From the NCBI GenBank assembly GCA_028023455.1, contig JAQFVV010006197.1, positions 18,099,254-18,163,253 on the forward strand: DNA of 64,000 nucleotides. The letters run 5' to 3'. The notes below the pieces were generated by a model. The model was not told the DNA's origin, did no database searches, and was given only the letters and a program-made list of their open reading frames with translations. Source of the stretch: Epiperipatus broadwayi (taxonomy: Eukaryota > Onychophora > Udeonychophora > Euonychophora > Peripatidae). Both the position numbers and the translations under genes were made by a program. The first letter of the stretch is position 1. The number at the start of each line of letters is the position of its first letter. Below, one piece after another: positions 10,898 through 23,779 of this stretch.

Positions 10898-12763
10898 ATT
10901 CTTGTGTTTTTTGATACTCTGACTTTTGCATCATAACATTCACATCCAAAATCAGTTACTTTGAAATGGCACTGTTGCTAGTTAAAGGAATAATTGATTA
11001 TCTTGTCAGTCACAGGTATGTATTGATTTCTGTGAAGATGTACAGTATTCATATTGTTTTTTTTTTTTTGGATTCTACTCTTTATAACACCTGGTGGTAT
11101 ATTTTAACAAATATTAATTTCTACCATAGTTGGTTCCAATAGTTTCATTATCCCATTTTTTGAGAATGCAATTATTATCAATGAAACTGTCAATATTGAA
11201 ATATCAAACAATTTAATAAGCTTCAGCTAAATAGACACTGACAACTGGGTTTCGAACTCAAGTTTGATATTTCTTTTCTCGCTATTATAAAATTGATTTT
11301 AATTTTATTATCATTCTCCTTATAGTTTTATGTTTTATCAGTAAAAGGAAAAAAAAAAGTTATGTGTCTTTGTTTTAGTGCTATCAAAAAAGAGAAAGGG
11401 TGTGGTTATTCTTGTCTATGAAAATGCTTATGAAAGATATTAATTATTTCAGTTGTATTAGACATTCAAATAATAAACTTAGAATATGTAAATCAATCTT
11501 TCTAAAAAAAATTAAATAACATTAAGAGCAGAGATCAGACCCATGCACCAATTGTTATCTTTGCTCCTACTTGGAGTCTGATTTCATTCACAACAATTCA
11601 GTGTCTTAGCTATTGATTATACTAATTCATGTACATTATATATATATATTGATTACTGCTCATTGATAACTAATGATTAATGTATATGAACATCTATTTT
11701 TCTATTTTCCTACTTGCAATTTCTTTTGTTTCCATTTTTTTATTATTTGTTTTGAATGCAATTGTTTCATATAATTCATAAAATGTATATAGTAAACTAA
11801 ATAAAGTTAATTTAAAACTAAACTTAGAATCAGTTTGTAAACAGATATAATTTATAAGCAGACATAATTTATAATATTGCTTATTTATATATTTCCAAAT
11901 TTTTTTTTGTATCTGTTAAGAAAAAACAAAAACAAAAGATATGCTTGCTATTCAATCTGTCTTTAAGCAAAAACTTAAACATTTATATATACAGAATTAA
12001 TAAAACAATTTTAACATAAATTGGATCCCTTTTTTTCACTTTGCAATTTGAGGGCAATGTTAGATTCTGAAACTCGGTGAATGTTTCATTATTCCGATTT
12101 TAAATTGTAATTTGTAAGTAAATACCTTCTAGTTTATAAATCTTCAAAAATATGATTAAATATAGATGTGCATATTCTGTATTCTAATCGTGAAAATGAG
12201 TCATTTTAATGTAAGAAAATGTCAGAAATACACTAAAAACATTATTCATGAGTTATTTAAAACATTTATTGAGAGAGGCTGTGCTTCATAATTTCTCTTC
12301 AATAAATAGATATTTTATATGTTTTCTCAGTCAAAATTATAATAAATGTGTAATTTAAGCTTTTGATAAAGTCATTTTATATTTTATTCACAATTATATT
12401 TAATCAATCATTTATATAAACAAACAAAAAAAGCAAAATAATGTCTAACTTTAATGATACATATTATACCACCAAATACTATTTTCTTTTTTTGATCGTT
12501 TAACCAAAACTTCTGCTTAATAAATATATATGAGATGACTATGTATCTAAAATAAGTTTATTACGAACTTTTAATTAAACCAGTACTACTAACAAATGAA
12601 TGTAGAAATCTCTTAATATATAACACCTATACTTTTATTATAAAATGTACATGTGCTTAATTTTTTTTTGCATAATATAAATGCTAATCTTGAGAGAGAT
12701 GTAAAATGTCAACATGAGAATATAAAATATATTAATACAAAAATTGCATTAATTATTGAAAAA
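10898..12763. other. AT-rich DNA, no feature recognised
   Basis: Long A/T runs and short TA repeats (for example 11637-11648). No exon, repeat arm or RNA gene was recognised. Confidence 0.45.
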
Positions 12764-12880
12764 GTCAAGCGTTGTTAGCCGAGAGGTCAGCGCAGCTGCC
12801 TTGCAAGCAAGCAGTTGGTTGCAGACGGTTGTTGCGGGTTCGGCTCCCAGCCGATGCTATGACATATGGAAAAAAAAAGT
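12764..12880 (+). mobile_element. tRNA-derived SINE, copy 1
   Basis: Head resembles a tRNA gene with a Pol III A box (TTAGCCGAGAGGTCAGCGC) and B box GGTTCGGCTCC (about 12838-12848), followed by CCAGCCGATGCTATGACATAT and a poly(A) tail. The same unit occurs at 15309, 23693, 31371 (- strand) and 60543 (- strand). The A box most resembles type II tRNAs such as tRNA-Ser or Leu. Target duplications are not clear for this copy. Confidence 0.88.
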
Positions 12881-13983
12881 AATAAATGCTCTACCACAAT
12901 TTGTTCCATTTAGTAACATTTCAAACTCCATTACATTATCACTGATAGACAATACTTTTCAATCGGGATAAACTTTTAATTAAAAAAAAAAAATATTGAC
13001 CTATCAATAGAGGTTCAAATTTATGTATTATTTAATATATAGCCATTTCAATCAATTAATAATAAAATTCTCTATTAGTTTTGCATCCATTATCTCCACT
13101 ACATGAAGGCCTTTCTATGTTTTGCAGATCTAACTCGTGTTGATCCATAATGCTTCCATGCATCTTCACATTCAAAACATTCATTATCAATATAAAGATA
13201 TAATTCATTAATAATGCATTTTTATCAAAAAAATATGACTACCTTAAATATAATCACTATTGAAAAATAATTTGAATACTAATGCCATTCAACTTATTAT
13301 AAATAAATGAAATTTAAAAACTGAATGAAAATATTCAACTATAATAATCTCTTTAAAAAATAACCCAATACACATATTCATAGAGAAAACTTTGAGTCAT
13401 AGAATGGAAAACTAACAGAGTTTCTAAATGGAACCATTATGGCTGTGGAAAAAAAAAATGGTGATAAAAAGATGGAACAAATGATAAAATTTCTGTTATG
13501 CCAAAATTAATATAAGTTTCAAATAGTTGTTTAGCCTGCCTCCAATAAAAAAAAATAGTTATCTGTTGGTGAGAGTTCTATCAGTTTTTCTTATTTATTG
13601 TAACATTTAACCAAGAATTGCTATATATCCATTTACCAACCAGTAATTGAATGGCTAGCTTGTTGAATATAGGCTAACTATTTAAAAAATCATAAGCTTG
13701 CTTGAAATCTCACTTGGTAGACAGTTAGTAGATTACTTGTTGTTTTTTTCATGTTTAATCATTCATATTCAAGAAGTAACAGGTTCAATTTCCCTTTTCC
13801 ATCCAATATGATTCCTACAAATTTATTATGTCTAAACTCATTCTTAAAACTGAACCATGACAATCATTTTCAGGAGCTTTAGACCATTGTAGTAGTGTGA
13901 TGACACCTTATTGTAAATTTTAAGAGTTTTCTTTATCTTGGATAACTGAATATTATTTTGAAAGCAATCTCATCTTTATTTAA
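12881..13983. other. AT-rich DNA, no feature recognised
   Basis: No supported gene. Scattered A-runs and short open frames only. Confidence 0.45.
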
Positions 13984-14666
13984 TGGATTAGTCCAGATTC
14001 CATCTTATCTAGATCAGATTATCATAAACTTATTTATATATAGATAGATACACATAGCCAATGGCAAGAATTGTCCAATAGGGAATGATGCTCTCTGAAT
14101 TCAAATATTTCCATTAGGAATAGGAATTTGACAATAAATAGACTTTTTGACGGTAGAATCAGAAAACTACTGTCACAAAGCTGGAAGACAGAATTCACTT
14201 TCTCCATACATGTTCTGCCAAGAACTACTGTCAAACTTGGATGGCAGTATACATTTTCTCCAGACAATAATGGTTAAGTGAACAGTTAACACAACCAGGC
14301 AAGCCCATGTTTACAACTGGAAGCTGCTAAAAACAAACACTGGCATGGGGCAAGCTGTACTAATACAACTGGAAGTGTCATTGACCTATTCATGAGACAG
14401 GTTGCCCAAAATTCAGCTAGAAGTGGCAGGAAACTTATAAAGACAATTGCAATCTCTTCTTCCACAGTTCATTCCAGAACTAGGATCTATGCTTTGCTAA
14501 CAATATCAGGTGGAGGGTAGCCATTGTAAAATATTATAAATGTGAGGGTGCATATTTGTTTTCATCATATTCAGTAATAAATATAATGTTAGAAATGTAT
14601 TTACACATGTTTGTATTTACACTCATTTGTATAAGTCTGTGATTATTAAATCACATATATAATCCA
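13984..14666 (+). repeat. 5' LTR
   Basis: 683 bp, starting TGGATTAGTCCAGATTCC and ending ATATATAATCCA. It aligns along its length to 16669-17331 with scattered substitutions and small indels, so the insertion is old. Confidence 0.85.
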
Positions 14667-15023
14667 ATAGATTCGGTACAGTCTCTAGGATAAAGAAAAC
14701 TGTTTTCCCCCCACAGCGGGAGAAAAAGTTGAAAATGCAAAATCTTGCCCCCATGAGTCATTAGATTTTTGTCATTAATCAAAAATAATTGACTGCAAAC
14801 ATTATTGGTATGTTGATAAAAAAATTTTAAAATCAAATAAGAGTGGTTACTCTTATTAATAAAGGCAGAAACTCCACCCATTGGGTTATTAGATTTGTCA
14901 AATCAAAGATTGACAGTTATGCAAACAGTAGCTTATCAAATAAAGATTAAAAATCCAATTTGAGTGGTTACTCTCATAAATAAAACTAAAATCTTTCTCT
15001 CATGACATACAGAAGAAAAAAAT

Positions 15024-15098
15024 AAAATAGCTAAAATTGGTTCAATTGAAGAATTCGATCCAGCGTATCCAGATAATTGGCCAAGGTGTAAAGATTGA
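15024..15098 (+). pseudogene. Gypsy-like gag N-terminus fragment
   Basis: Encodes KIAKIGSIEEFDPA, then DNWPRC, then a stop. This is the usual start of many Ty3/Gypsy gag proteins (family form: 'IG.I..FDP...W..Y..R...FF'). Only about 24 codons are open. It fixes the orientation and class of the LTR element. Confidence 0.65.
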
Positions 15099-15308
15099 GT
15101 AATCATTGATTTACGGTTAATCAAATCAAAAAGCCTGATTTAAAATTACCACACTCATGTATATTATTTGATCTCAGACTTATATGAAGTCCTTAAAAGC
15201 CCAAACCTGATATGCCAGATGGCATGAATTTTTACAAGGCATTGTCTCTACAAAGCTAGAGATTTTGCTATTACCTTAAAAAACTAGCTCTAATAATACA
15301 TTGTCAGA

Positions 15309-15418
15309 AGCGTACTGCTAGTCGAGATCTTTATACACATCCGCCTTGCAAGCGAAATAATTGGCTAGCAGATGGTTGTGCGGTTCGCCTTAGCAGATGC
15401 TATGACATATTGAAAAAA
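15309..15418 (+). mobile_element. tRNA-derived SINE, copy 2 (degenerate)
   Basis: Matches the SINE family over CCGCCTTGCAAGC, a degenerate B box GCGGTTCGCC, GATGCTATGACATATTG and a short A tail. It lies inside the LTR element interior and is more diverged than the other copies. Confidence 0.75.
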
Positions 15419-16668
15419 ATACCAATTTCAAAGACTTCCTTAACAAAGCTCTGTGAGATTATTTTATTTGTGGAATGAGAGACCAATAGTCTTGGGGTCA
15501 AGTGCCTAATGGTCCCTGTGATCCTAACAATATTTAATTCCACTTTCTCTCAAGTGAATCTTAGAATCAACAGTTAATCAAGCAAATTCATTGAAAAAAA
15601 TGAACCATTCAAACCATTGAGCAGAAAACTGGTTTGATAAACATCCAGCTAACAGTAAAAATCACTGCTCATTTAAATCGAGTGAAAAGCACTGTAATAG
15701 ATATAATCACTCCACACACACACACACATGGAATGTCCGCACCAGTATATACTTATTGCATGCATGTCAGCCACACAAAACCTTCTTGTTTTACAGGGGA
15801 AAAACAAGTTGCTAATAATAGAGTGAATGAGTCCATTCTAAAAATCCAGCAAGGCCATTAAAAGTCTAAGAAATAAAATGCCTGTATAAACAATGTGAGA
15901 CATTATCTCTGCTTTTAAATGCAGAATACTTATTAATAATACACTTGTAACAATGGAACTGGACATTTAGTCTGCAGTATCCATTGTGTCAAAAAAAGGC
16001 ATGGGCTATTATTAATAAAAAAAATAAATTATCAGCTGCATCCCAGCAGCAAAACAATCATTGGTTACCAAGGCAATTTTCAGTCAGGCAAGAGTGAAAG
16101 TTACAATGACATCTGCCTCATGTTGTATCTATTGGTAATCAGAGCACTTCAGTAGGATGTGACTGGTTCACTCACTTAGGTTTTACAGTGACTAAAGTGA
16201 ACCGATTCACAACAATAAATTAAAATGGGGTCTAGCCAGAAGTAGTTTTTTAATAATCCTGAATTTTTAAGTCTAAAATAAAGCACAAAACTAAAAGTGC
16301 AAAACAGATAGGAGCTCATATCACCAAATGGGTTCCAGTAGTGGTGATTAAACTTAAAGGATCATAAATAGTGGTGGTTAAAACTGCTGATGGACAACAT
16401 CATCACCAACTAAGGTTAAATTATATGTCACCAGCCCAAGCCTCATCAGATGATAAAGAGATGCAAGTCAACAGTGCTGAGTCATCACTCAGCTGTGATA
16501 AACATATAATTCCAAGATCTCTAAATAATGATAGTGGACCTGGTGAGAAGATCACCTAGCCAGATGAAACTACAAAGTGAATAAGATGTTTATCAACACA
16601 CCCATATAATTACATTCTCCATAGCTAATTTTAGCTAGGAGGGAATATCATATCTCACTTTCAAATGA

Positions 16669-17331
16669 TGGACTAATCCAGATTCCATCTTATAGATTGA
16701 GCATTTATTGCTGTGAACCTAGACATTTATAGGAAGAGAGTGCATATAGCTAATGACAAGAATGGGACAATAGGCCATAATGCTCAGTGAATATGAATGT
16801 TTCCATTAAGGATTGGTATATGGCAATAAATAGTCTTTTTAAAAAAAGTCAGAAAACTACTATCACAAAGCTGAAAGATAGAATTCATGTTCTCCATACA
16901 AATTCTGCTGAGAACTAGTCAAACCTGAATGGCAGGGTACGTAATCTCCAGACAGTAGTGGTTAAGCTAAACAGTTGATACAGCTAGATGAGTCCATGTT
17001 CGGAACTGAAAGCTGCTAGAACTAAACATTGGCACAAGGCAAGATGTAATAGTACAGCCAAACATGTTATCAGACCTACTCATGAGACAGGCTGGCCAAA
17101 ATGTAGCTGACAGTGACAGGAAACTTATGAGAAATTGAAGTCCCTTCTTCTGTAGTTCAGCCCAGAACTAGGAGCTATAGCTCACTAACAGTAAACCATT
17201 GTAATATATTATAAACATGAGTGTACATTTGTTTTCATATTCGGCAATAAATATTAGAAATGTATTTACACATGTTTGTATTTACATTCATTTGTATGAG
17301 TCTGTGATTGTTAAATCATATATATAATCCA
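16669..17331 (+). repeat. 3' LTR
   Basis: 663 bp, starting TGGACTAATCCAGATTCC and ending ATATATAATCCA; partner of the 5' LTR at 13984. Confidence 0.85.
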
Positions 17332-17829
17332 GACAAAATATAACAATGCTCTTTTATCAAGGTTGCACTTCAAATGCTCATTTTGAATCTATTTTTCTCA
17401 ACAATTGAACTAGACACTTTTGCTCATCAAAAACTGCTCCATTACTTAATCTAATACTTGTTAGATTAATATCATTATGATTAGCAAATATTTATATGGG
17501 AACATTTTGCGATGATTATCACATGATTATTTGTGTTTAGAAATTTATCTTTCACAAAGGCTTGCAATATCTTATCTAATTTAGCTGTCTTATTCTAGCT
17601 TCAGCTATAACATTCTAACAAAAGCTATCAAGATTATTTCTTTTTAAAGTCTTTATTTTTATGATTATCCACACATCAAACATATGTAAAAAGAAATATA
17701 AATGTAATACTACAACTACATACAATAATGCATTATAAAGTAGGTAAACTAATGATTAGTTATGATACCTATTTTGTTCTGTGCAAGAAATTTGTATTAG
17801 AAATCCAGAGTAGGTTGTCCATTTTTATT
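17332..17829. other. AT-rich DNA between mobile elements
   Basis: No gene or repeat recognised between the LTR element and the - strand RTE copy. Confidence 0.45.
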
Positions 17830-18011
17830 TTGATCTTTGGTAAATATCATCATTTTCAACCACTATTGATCCATTGCACGATGTATGTCTCTCCAAGTTT
17901 AATCTAGTATCTTCAATCTCCAGTCTCTCTTCTCCACACCACACTACCAGGCTTCCTTATGTCATCTATTCATCTCACATAAGGATTGTAAGTTTTTTAT
18001 AATCTCTTGGG

Positions 18012-18141
18012 ATCCAGTTTAAAACATCGATTGTTTATCTATTATAATTTCTTCTAGCAATATGTTTATCCTAGCTATCCAGTTTAAAACATCGATTGTT
18101 TATCTATTATCATTTCTTCTAGCAATATATTCATCCTAGCT
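18012..18141. repeat. 65-bp tandem duplication in RTE tail
   Basis: 18012-18076 and 18077-18141 are adjacent copies beginning ATCCAGTTTAAAACATCG, differing at only a few positions. It duplicates part of the RTE C-terminal coding region and arose after insertion. Confidence 0.92.
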
Positions 18142-19971
18142 CCACTTCAATCTCTTCATTCTTTGTCAATAACACCTATTTGTTCTCTTACCTATGTATA
18201 TGATTTTCAATCATTTCTTGTTACTCCTACTACACATCTCTCTATACTTCATTGAGTGGTCTGAAGTCTTTGTTTTCTCATCTTTTAAGTATCCAAGTTT
18301 CAGGTCTAGGTGTAAGAAATGGTAAAAACATTTATTAAAAACATTTCTTTTCAAACACATTTGCATATTTCCTTTTAGTATTAAATTATATCAAAAGAAG
18401 GTCATCCAAGTTTAATTCTATGATTAATTTTATTCATTATGTTTCCATCTGTATTAAAAATTTGACAAAGATATTTGAGATTGTTAACATCTTCTAACTC
18501 ATAATTATCAATCTTTATTTTCATCTTTTGAGAAAATCTATTGAACATTACTTGTCTTTAATATTTACCTTTCATTTGATAACTCTCACAACATTTCCTG
18601 AAGCTCTGAAGAATTGTTTCCAAAAACAATTACATCATCTGCAAAAAAGATGTCTTAAGTAATCTCCATTTACTTTTATCTCCATCGCTTCTCATTTTAA
18701 TCCACAAAATACTTTTTGTAATATTGCTGGAAAAAGTTTTGATCAAATTGAATAATTGTAGTTTGAAGTTTTACAAGAATCCTGCAATAATTATTCATTT
18801 TCTAATATGCATGAACTAAAGTTTACCAGGAAACTGGTCAAACTGAATGATTTAATAAGTTTAAAGCCACGTAAAATCATACTTCTAAATGTATGAGCTC
18901 ATAGTAATGGAGTCACCCGGCCATAAATCCTTCTCAATATTAATTTTCTTACTATCACTATGTAATCTAATAATTGCTGTTGCATTTTGATAAATATTCT
19001 TTTGAATATGACAGCATTCTGGATCTATATTTTGATAGTCCAATGCTTTAATCACTGAAGAAATGTTTACAGAATCAGATGCCTTTTCATAATCCACAAA
19101 TCTTAAAACATTATGGTAACAGATATTTATTGGTCTTTCTTATATCTTCTCTTACTACTTGAATATGATCCAATGTAGTAAATTCAGTTTGTTTTTTTAA
19201 TTAGCTAAAATTCAAAGTTTGTAATTATCTTGGGTAAATTTTTTTTATAGAACAGACAAAAGACCATTAGGTATGCAATTCTAATATTTCTATTATCATC
19301 TTTTTTAAATATCAATATTACTACTGCATTCTTCCAATTACCTGATACATTTTTATTATTTAGGTATTTGATATACAACTTTGTCAACAAATTTTTTTAT
19401 TTCTTCATCTATTTTTAAAAAAATATCAATTATAATCTTATTGTTAACTAGAGATTTTGTCTTCTTTATAGATTTAATTGCATTTCACTTCTTCATTTAA
19501 TTGTAAGGGATTCTTTTTATTTTTTCTTTATTGCTACATAATTCTTTATAGAATTTTTTAATAATAATTCCACATTTTCTTCTTATTGCAGAAATAACTT
19601 TCTTACCAATACATTTTTGATATTTTTATTATCTTCTATAGTTTTGTTTGCTAATTTACTATTATATTTTCTTACTTTATTAACACTTTTTTTTATGTCA
19701 GTTTACAAAATTCTACATATTAAATTCTTCTTAATGCAGCATTTTTTTTATAAATTTACATCCTTCTTCTTATCTTATCTTGTTTCAATAAAAAAATTGC
19801 CTGTCAATTGCTTTTTTTTTTTTTTTTGCATCAGCTATCTTTGTTATAATTCTTAATAGTGAATCAATTATCTTCCTATTGATTTCACTCAAATCTGACC
19901 TATCTTCAAAATTTATTAACATTTTAAAACAATTTGCAACTTCTATTTTAAATTCATTGGAATATTTATAA

Positions 19972-20135
19972 ATTAAAACAGGCAAAACTCTCCATACAAC
20001 CCCTCATCTAGATCAGCCTTGGTATACTTTGCCAAAACTCTGGATTTTGTTGCGTGAATGTACAAGTATGACCGTTACATAGATTATATTTTTTTCCAGG
20101 TATAGTAATGGTGATCATGTGATGTTTAATATTTA
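19972..20135. repeat. Foldback family A fragment inside RTE
   Basis: The left part AAAACAGGCAAAACTCTCC matches family A arms (compare 4021, 45518). The right end GTGATCATGTGATGTTTAAT matches the outer terminus of the foldback at 45464-45699. The middle is diverged. It interrupts the RTE element. Confidence 0.7.
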
Positions 20136-20158
20136 TGAATGTTAGGAGTATCTAGTTT

Positions 20159-20539
20159 GAAAGTATATTAATAATTTTTATTAGACATTCATTAGTGCAG
20201 GGATTATCCATTTATGAATACTATTTCTGTAATGTAATTTTTATCAATTAAACTGTAATAATTGGTTATCTATCTATACAAACAATGATAAAGATATGAG
20301 CAAGAGGGTGTGATGAGGGATGTTTTAGCATGAAATGTGCATCTTGAAGCTCATACATCTTTTTCACGTCTTTGGTCATATGTTTATGATTACACCCCTC
20401 CACAAGGTGTTAAAAGCAGATAGAAACCAGTCTCTAACTTTGCATGAGAGTGGGGTAATGAAAATCACTCTATAGAAATATTATTCATAAATGGATAATC
20501 TTTTAGTGAATGACTAACAAAAATTATAAATATACTTTC
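20159..20539. mobile_element. Inverted-repeat element (MITE-like), 381 bp
   Basis: Terminal inverted repeats of about 62-66 bp: left from GAAAGTATATTAATAATTTT (20159) to about 20225, right arm 20478-20539. The interior contains family-B-like text (TTTTAGCATGAAATGTGCAT at 20332-20351, then CATCTTTTTCAC), so it may derive from a ribozyme-bearing repeat, but the core box is lost. No coding sequence. Confidence 0.8.
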
Positions 20540-21330
20540 ATTAACAGGTTGTGTCAAAGTTGTATGTTTGGCAATTATCAATTAATTTGTAGTAATCTAT
20601 TCTGAATATTGTTTTTCTTAATAATTTTTATCTCTATAGTTTTGAATTAACACATATCTTAAATCACATTAATCAATGAACACTTCCTATGTTGAATTTA
20701 TCAACAACATTACAATCTTCAAATATATGTTTTCTGTTCATCAAAACATAATCCAATTCTGCTACATCTTCATTTAGATAATTCCATGTTCATTTAGTTT
20801 AAAAAAAAAAAAAAATTCATAAGATTTCTCTTTTTCTGAAGATTTCACAAGTCTATGTCTCTCTCATTTCTCTCACCATAACCAAATTAAACCAGTGCAC
20901 ATTTATCTTTCAATAATTTTCCAATGTTAGCATTAAAGTCTTCATGCAAATCCTCTACTTCTTCATCACAATGTCCGTTAAGTTGAATTACCTAATCTTG
21001 CCATTCTCTCTGATACACCGCATATCTACACCATGATATTCTTCTATTTTTGATTTATAAATAATTTACTCCATTAGTGCTTCCAATGTTGTGCTTTGTA
21101 GTAGTCCATTTATTAAATCATATATCTCTTCATCTTTTGTTGTAACTTTACAAAGTCCAACAATATTAGACAGTTCTTTTTTTATTCTTGGCAATTTTTC
21201 TTTACTTGAAAGTGATCTGTAGTTGTAAGTATCTAAATAAAAAGTCATTATCAAATGGCAGCTTCTATTCACAATCAGGAGATTCATAATACTCTTCACC
21301 TTCAGTCACCATCAGCTGTCTTGGCTGGTG

Positions 21331-23140
21331 ACTTTACAGCGACTTGGAAATAAGAGCCATTAATTTTGTCTGTCATGATTGTAAATATCTATTTAAAAAA
21401 TTCATTTGTTCACTCACATATGTTTATTCTGCCTTCTAGAAAACTCATACTGAGAAGAAAGTAATATCTTAAACTCAGAGATAAAAAGCCAATAATCTCA
21501 CCAAACTGACTGATGAACATTGGTGAGCAGCCATATGTTTGTGGACATTAGGAATTTGTTCTGCTTGGTTCCTTTAAGACATCAAAGAGGAATCAAAGGT
21601 TTTTTCCATTAGCAGTAAACTCCTTTTTGCAGCATTGATAAATATATAAAGTGTTATTTATTCATAGCCCAAGAGAGAGAGAGAGCAGTTCATTCCCCTT
21701 AATTATATCTACATTAAGCTATGCTAATTTTATTTTTTCAATTACCAATTTCTGTTTGATTAAAGTAGATTCTGATTCTGCTATGTCTGTTTACAGAGCA
21801 AATGAATTGCTAGAAATTATTACAATAGTGTATGTATACAATGAATATAATAGAAATAATGTAATTAAATTGATATGTTTATCCAATTACAGAATACCCC
21901 AATAGAATTGAAAGTAATTAAAATGCTTCTGTAATTAGTGACAGACTAGGAATATACTAATGTAATTATTTGCCATTAAAATGCTCTGTAAAACAAAGTT
22001 ATATGTTATTGGCATATTTATACACAGTGCTAGAATTAAGCAAACTAATTATCATATTTATATCATTAACATTTGCAGAATGAGAGTAATTAGAAAAGAC
22101 ATTAATAGTTAAAAATTATTCACCACTTCCAAGTATGTAGAGAATATGTGAATAATACAATGTCATAGTATAAAAGACCTACCAGAATAGAATACATGCT
22201 CGTAGTCAAGCAAGAAGTTGGAGCTACTATTCCAGAGAGATCTATTCTACAATTAACTCATATATTGTAGGGTTTTATACAGGTCATCCTGACCTGTAAG
22301 TCTTTAGGCAAAACTATAATGCTTAAGCTATGTAAGTATATGTAGAGTTAATTAATCTACCTAACCTCGGATAAAATATATACAATCCCTATACTTTAAT
22401 ATATACTTTGTTGAGAGTATTTCTTTAGCATGACCATTTAAAACTGATTGTCATGACTATATCTGTGAGGCAGTCCTGGCAGGACATAAAAGATTCTTGT
22501 ATGAGGATTAGTTTAACAATTATTAATGCCTTATCTTCCTCTGGCTCATATACAAAATTAATTCTGAATTTCCACCATCATTGATTAAAGTTAAAGAATA
22601 AGTGATCTATTCTCATTTTAATCCCGTTCTAAACATACACGCTATTATTAATGGCTATCAGAAATTGGACTGCTAACCTTAATTACATTTGCATTAAATT
22701 ATGTTAAATTCATGTATACATGCATAAATAGATATTTTTAACAATTGTTTAACATAGGGCAAATGCAGAATGATCCACGTTTTTAAAAACATGGCAGTTT
22801 AAAATGTAGTGTTTACTAAAGGCAACATAATTAATAGTCTTACATTGCTGATAATTATAGTAGGTTAAGACACACACACACAACCATTTTTTAACTTTTA
22901 CAAATGTAAAGGAAGTAATTAACTTTAATTATTTGAACTACTTTTTTAAAAAAAATCTGCTTTAATTAATTACATTTAAAATTTTTTTGAATTCTAGGTT
23001 AGATTTTTACTTAAAAGCACATTTAAGATTTTTAAAATTTTGAAAAATTAATATTGTAACGGTTAAGTTGCTATTTATTTATTATTAATTAAGATGATAA
23101 TTATTAATAAAGTATTCATATTATTGTGCATTTTTATTTC
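21331..23140. other. AT-rich DNA upstream of TRIM-NHL exon 1
   Basis: No gene recognised. A small perfect hairpin CAGGTCA-TCC-TGACCTG lies near 22281-22297 and a (CA)n run near 22871-22880. The promoter and any 5' untranslated exon of the TRIM-NHL gene should lie here but cannot be placed from sequence alone. Confidence 0.4.
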
Positions 23141-23152
23141 TAGTATTTTATA
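23131..23152 (+). promoter_or_regulatory. Likely splice acceptor / 5' UTR just before ATG
   Basis: TTTTTATTTCTAG ends at 23143, nine bases before the start codon at 23153. It resembles a 3' splice site, so the coding exon may be preceded by a spliced or trans-spliced 5' leader. Not provable here. Confidence 0.4.
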
Positions 23153-23361
23153 ATGGCATCTTCATTCTGTTTGGACGAGCACATAACGTGTCCAATTTGC
23201 CAAGATGTTTTTAATCAGCCCAAAATGCTTCCTTGCCAACACACATACTGTTTTAAATGTTTGGAAGATTTGTGCAGAAATAAAAATGGCTTCTCTTGTC
23301 CCGAATGTCGGCTTCTATATAATGTCCCAGATAACCAGGTTTCCAATTTCCCACCAAATAG
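23153..23361 (+). CDS. TRIM-NHL protein, coding exon 1 (RING finger)
   Basis: Encodes residues 1-69 plus two bases of codon 70 of a TRIM-NHL protein. A complete C3HC4 RING is visible: C13, C16, C28, H30, C33, C36, C49, C52, with the usual CPICQDVF and LPCQHTYCFKC context. RING domains of this family act as E3 ubiquitin ligases by binding an E2 enzyme. The frame closes five bases beyond the exon at TAA, but a consensus donor AG|GTAATT lies at 23361/23362 and its phase fits the acceptor at 48898. The joined protein reads NFPPN-R-FVVQLIE, the usual TRIM 'P-x-N-R/x-F-x-x-x-L-I/L-E' junction after the RING. The start is the first ATG, 12 residues before the first zinc ligand, normal for TRIMs. Confidence 0.93.
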
Positions 23362-23692
23362 GTAATTTAAATTGATTTTATTTTCACTTGAGCTTTTTAT
23401 ATTTTCTGCCTAAAGATTAATTTACTAATTCAAAGGACACTATTAAGTGATTTTTCATCATCATAATTAATAATTTAATTTTAAATAATCTTGTTATCAT
23501 GTATAATAATTTTACAGTATTACATTCAATTAAGAAGTATATTGTATTTCATTTATAGGTAAATGCATAGAAATTAATTTTATATAGTTAAATGTTTAAA
23601 AGCGTTTTTATTATTATTGTTGTTATTATTATGTTGCTGCGGTGTGTCAATAAAAAAAAACTTTAAATTGATTTTAAAAATAACTAAAAAGT

Positions 23693-23779
23693 CAAGCGTT
23701 GTTGGCCGAGTGGTTAGCACAGCTGCCGCCTTACAAGCAGTTGTCCCGGCTGATGCTTTGACACATTGAAAAAAAAAAA
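23693..23779 (+). mobile_element. tRNA-derived SINE, copy 3, with 11-bp TSD
   Basis: A box TGGCCGAGTGGTTAGCAC, the middle GCTGCCGCCTTACAAGCAG, then a shortened B-box region, GATGCTTTGACACATTG and poly(A). It is flanked by perfect direct repeats AACTAAAAAGT (23682-23692 and 23780-23790), the mark of LINE-driven retroposition. The B box itself is largely deleted, so this copy is not transcriptionally competent. Confidence 0.92.

Larger units (their letters stand above)
13984..17331 (+). mobile_element. LTR retrotransposon remnant (Gypsy-like)
   Basis: Two direct long repeats (13984-14666, 16669-17331) bracket a 2.0 kb interior. The LTRs have TG...CA ends within inverted TGGATTA/TAATCCA. The interior holds the start of a Gypsy-type gag at 15024-15098 in the + orientation but no recognisable protease, RT or integrase, so the element is internally deleted. 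A purine-rich AGGAGGGA at about 16637 precedes the right LTR by about 25 bp. I found no 5-bp target duplication. A SINE has inserted in the interior. Confidence 0.8.
17830..21330 (-). mobile_element. RTE-clade non-LTR retrotransposon, near full length, broken
   Basis: Read on the - strand the order is endonuclease then RT, as in RTE elements. Endonuclease: TYNYRSLSSKEKL and IVGLCKV near 21160-21240, HEDFNANIGK near 20917-20950, RNERDIDL near 20850, AELDYVLMNRKHIF near 20720-20760. Linker: FKIEVANCFKMLINFEDRSD (about 19890-19955). RT: VSGNWKNAVVILIFKKDDNR (about 19290-19350), MDYEKASDSVNISSVIKALD near 19040-19097, FADDVIVFGN near 18620-18650 (catalytic DD intact), the KIKIDNYELED block near 18500, and the GHI-type tail near 18000-18140. 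Many stops and frameshifts. Two foldback elements lie within 19972-20539, separating linker from endonuclease. Same family as the copy at 7208-8342. Confidence 0.92.

Noticed and set aside
12756-12971. 71-codon open frame on the + strand
   Set aside because: It is read through the tRNA-derived SINE; a shadow, not a gene.
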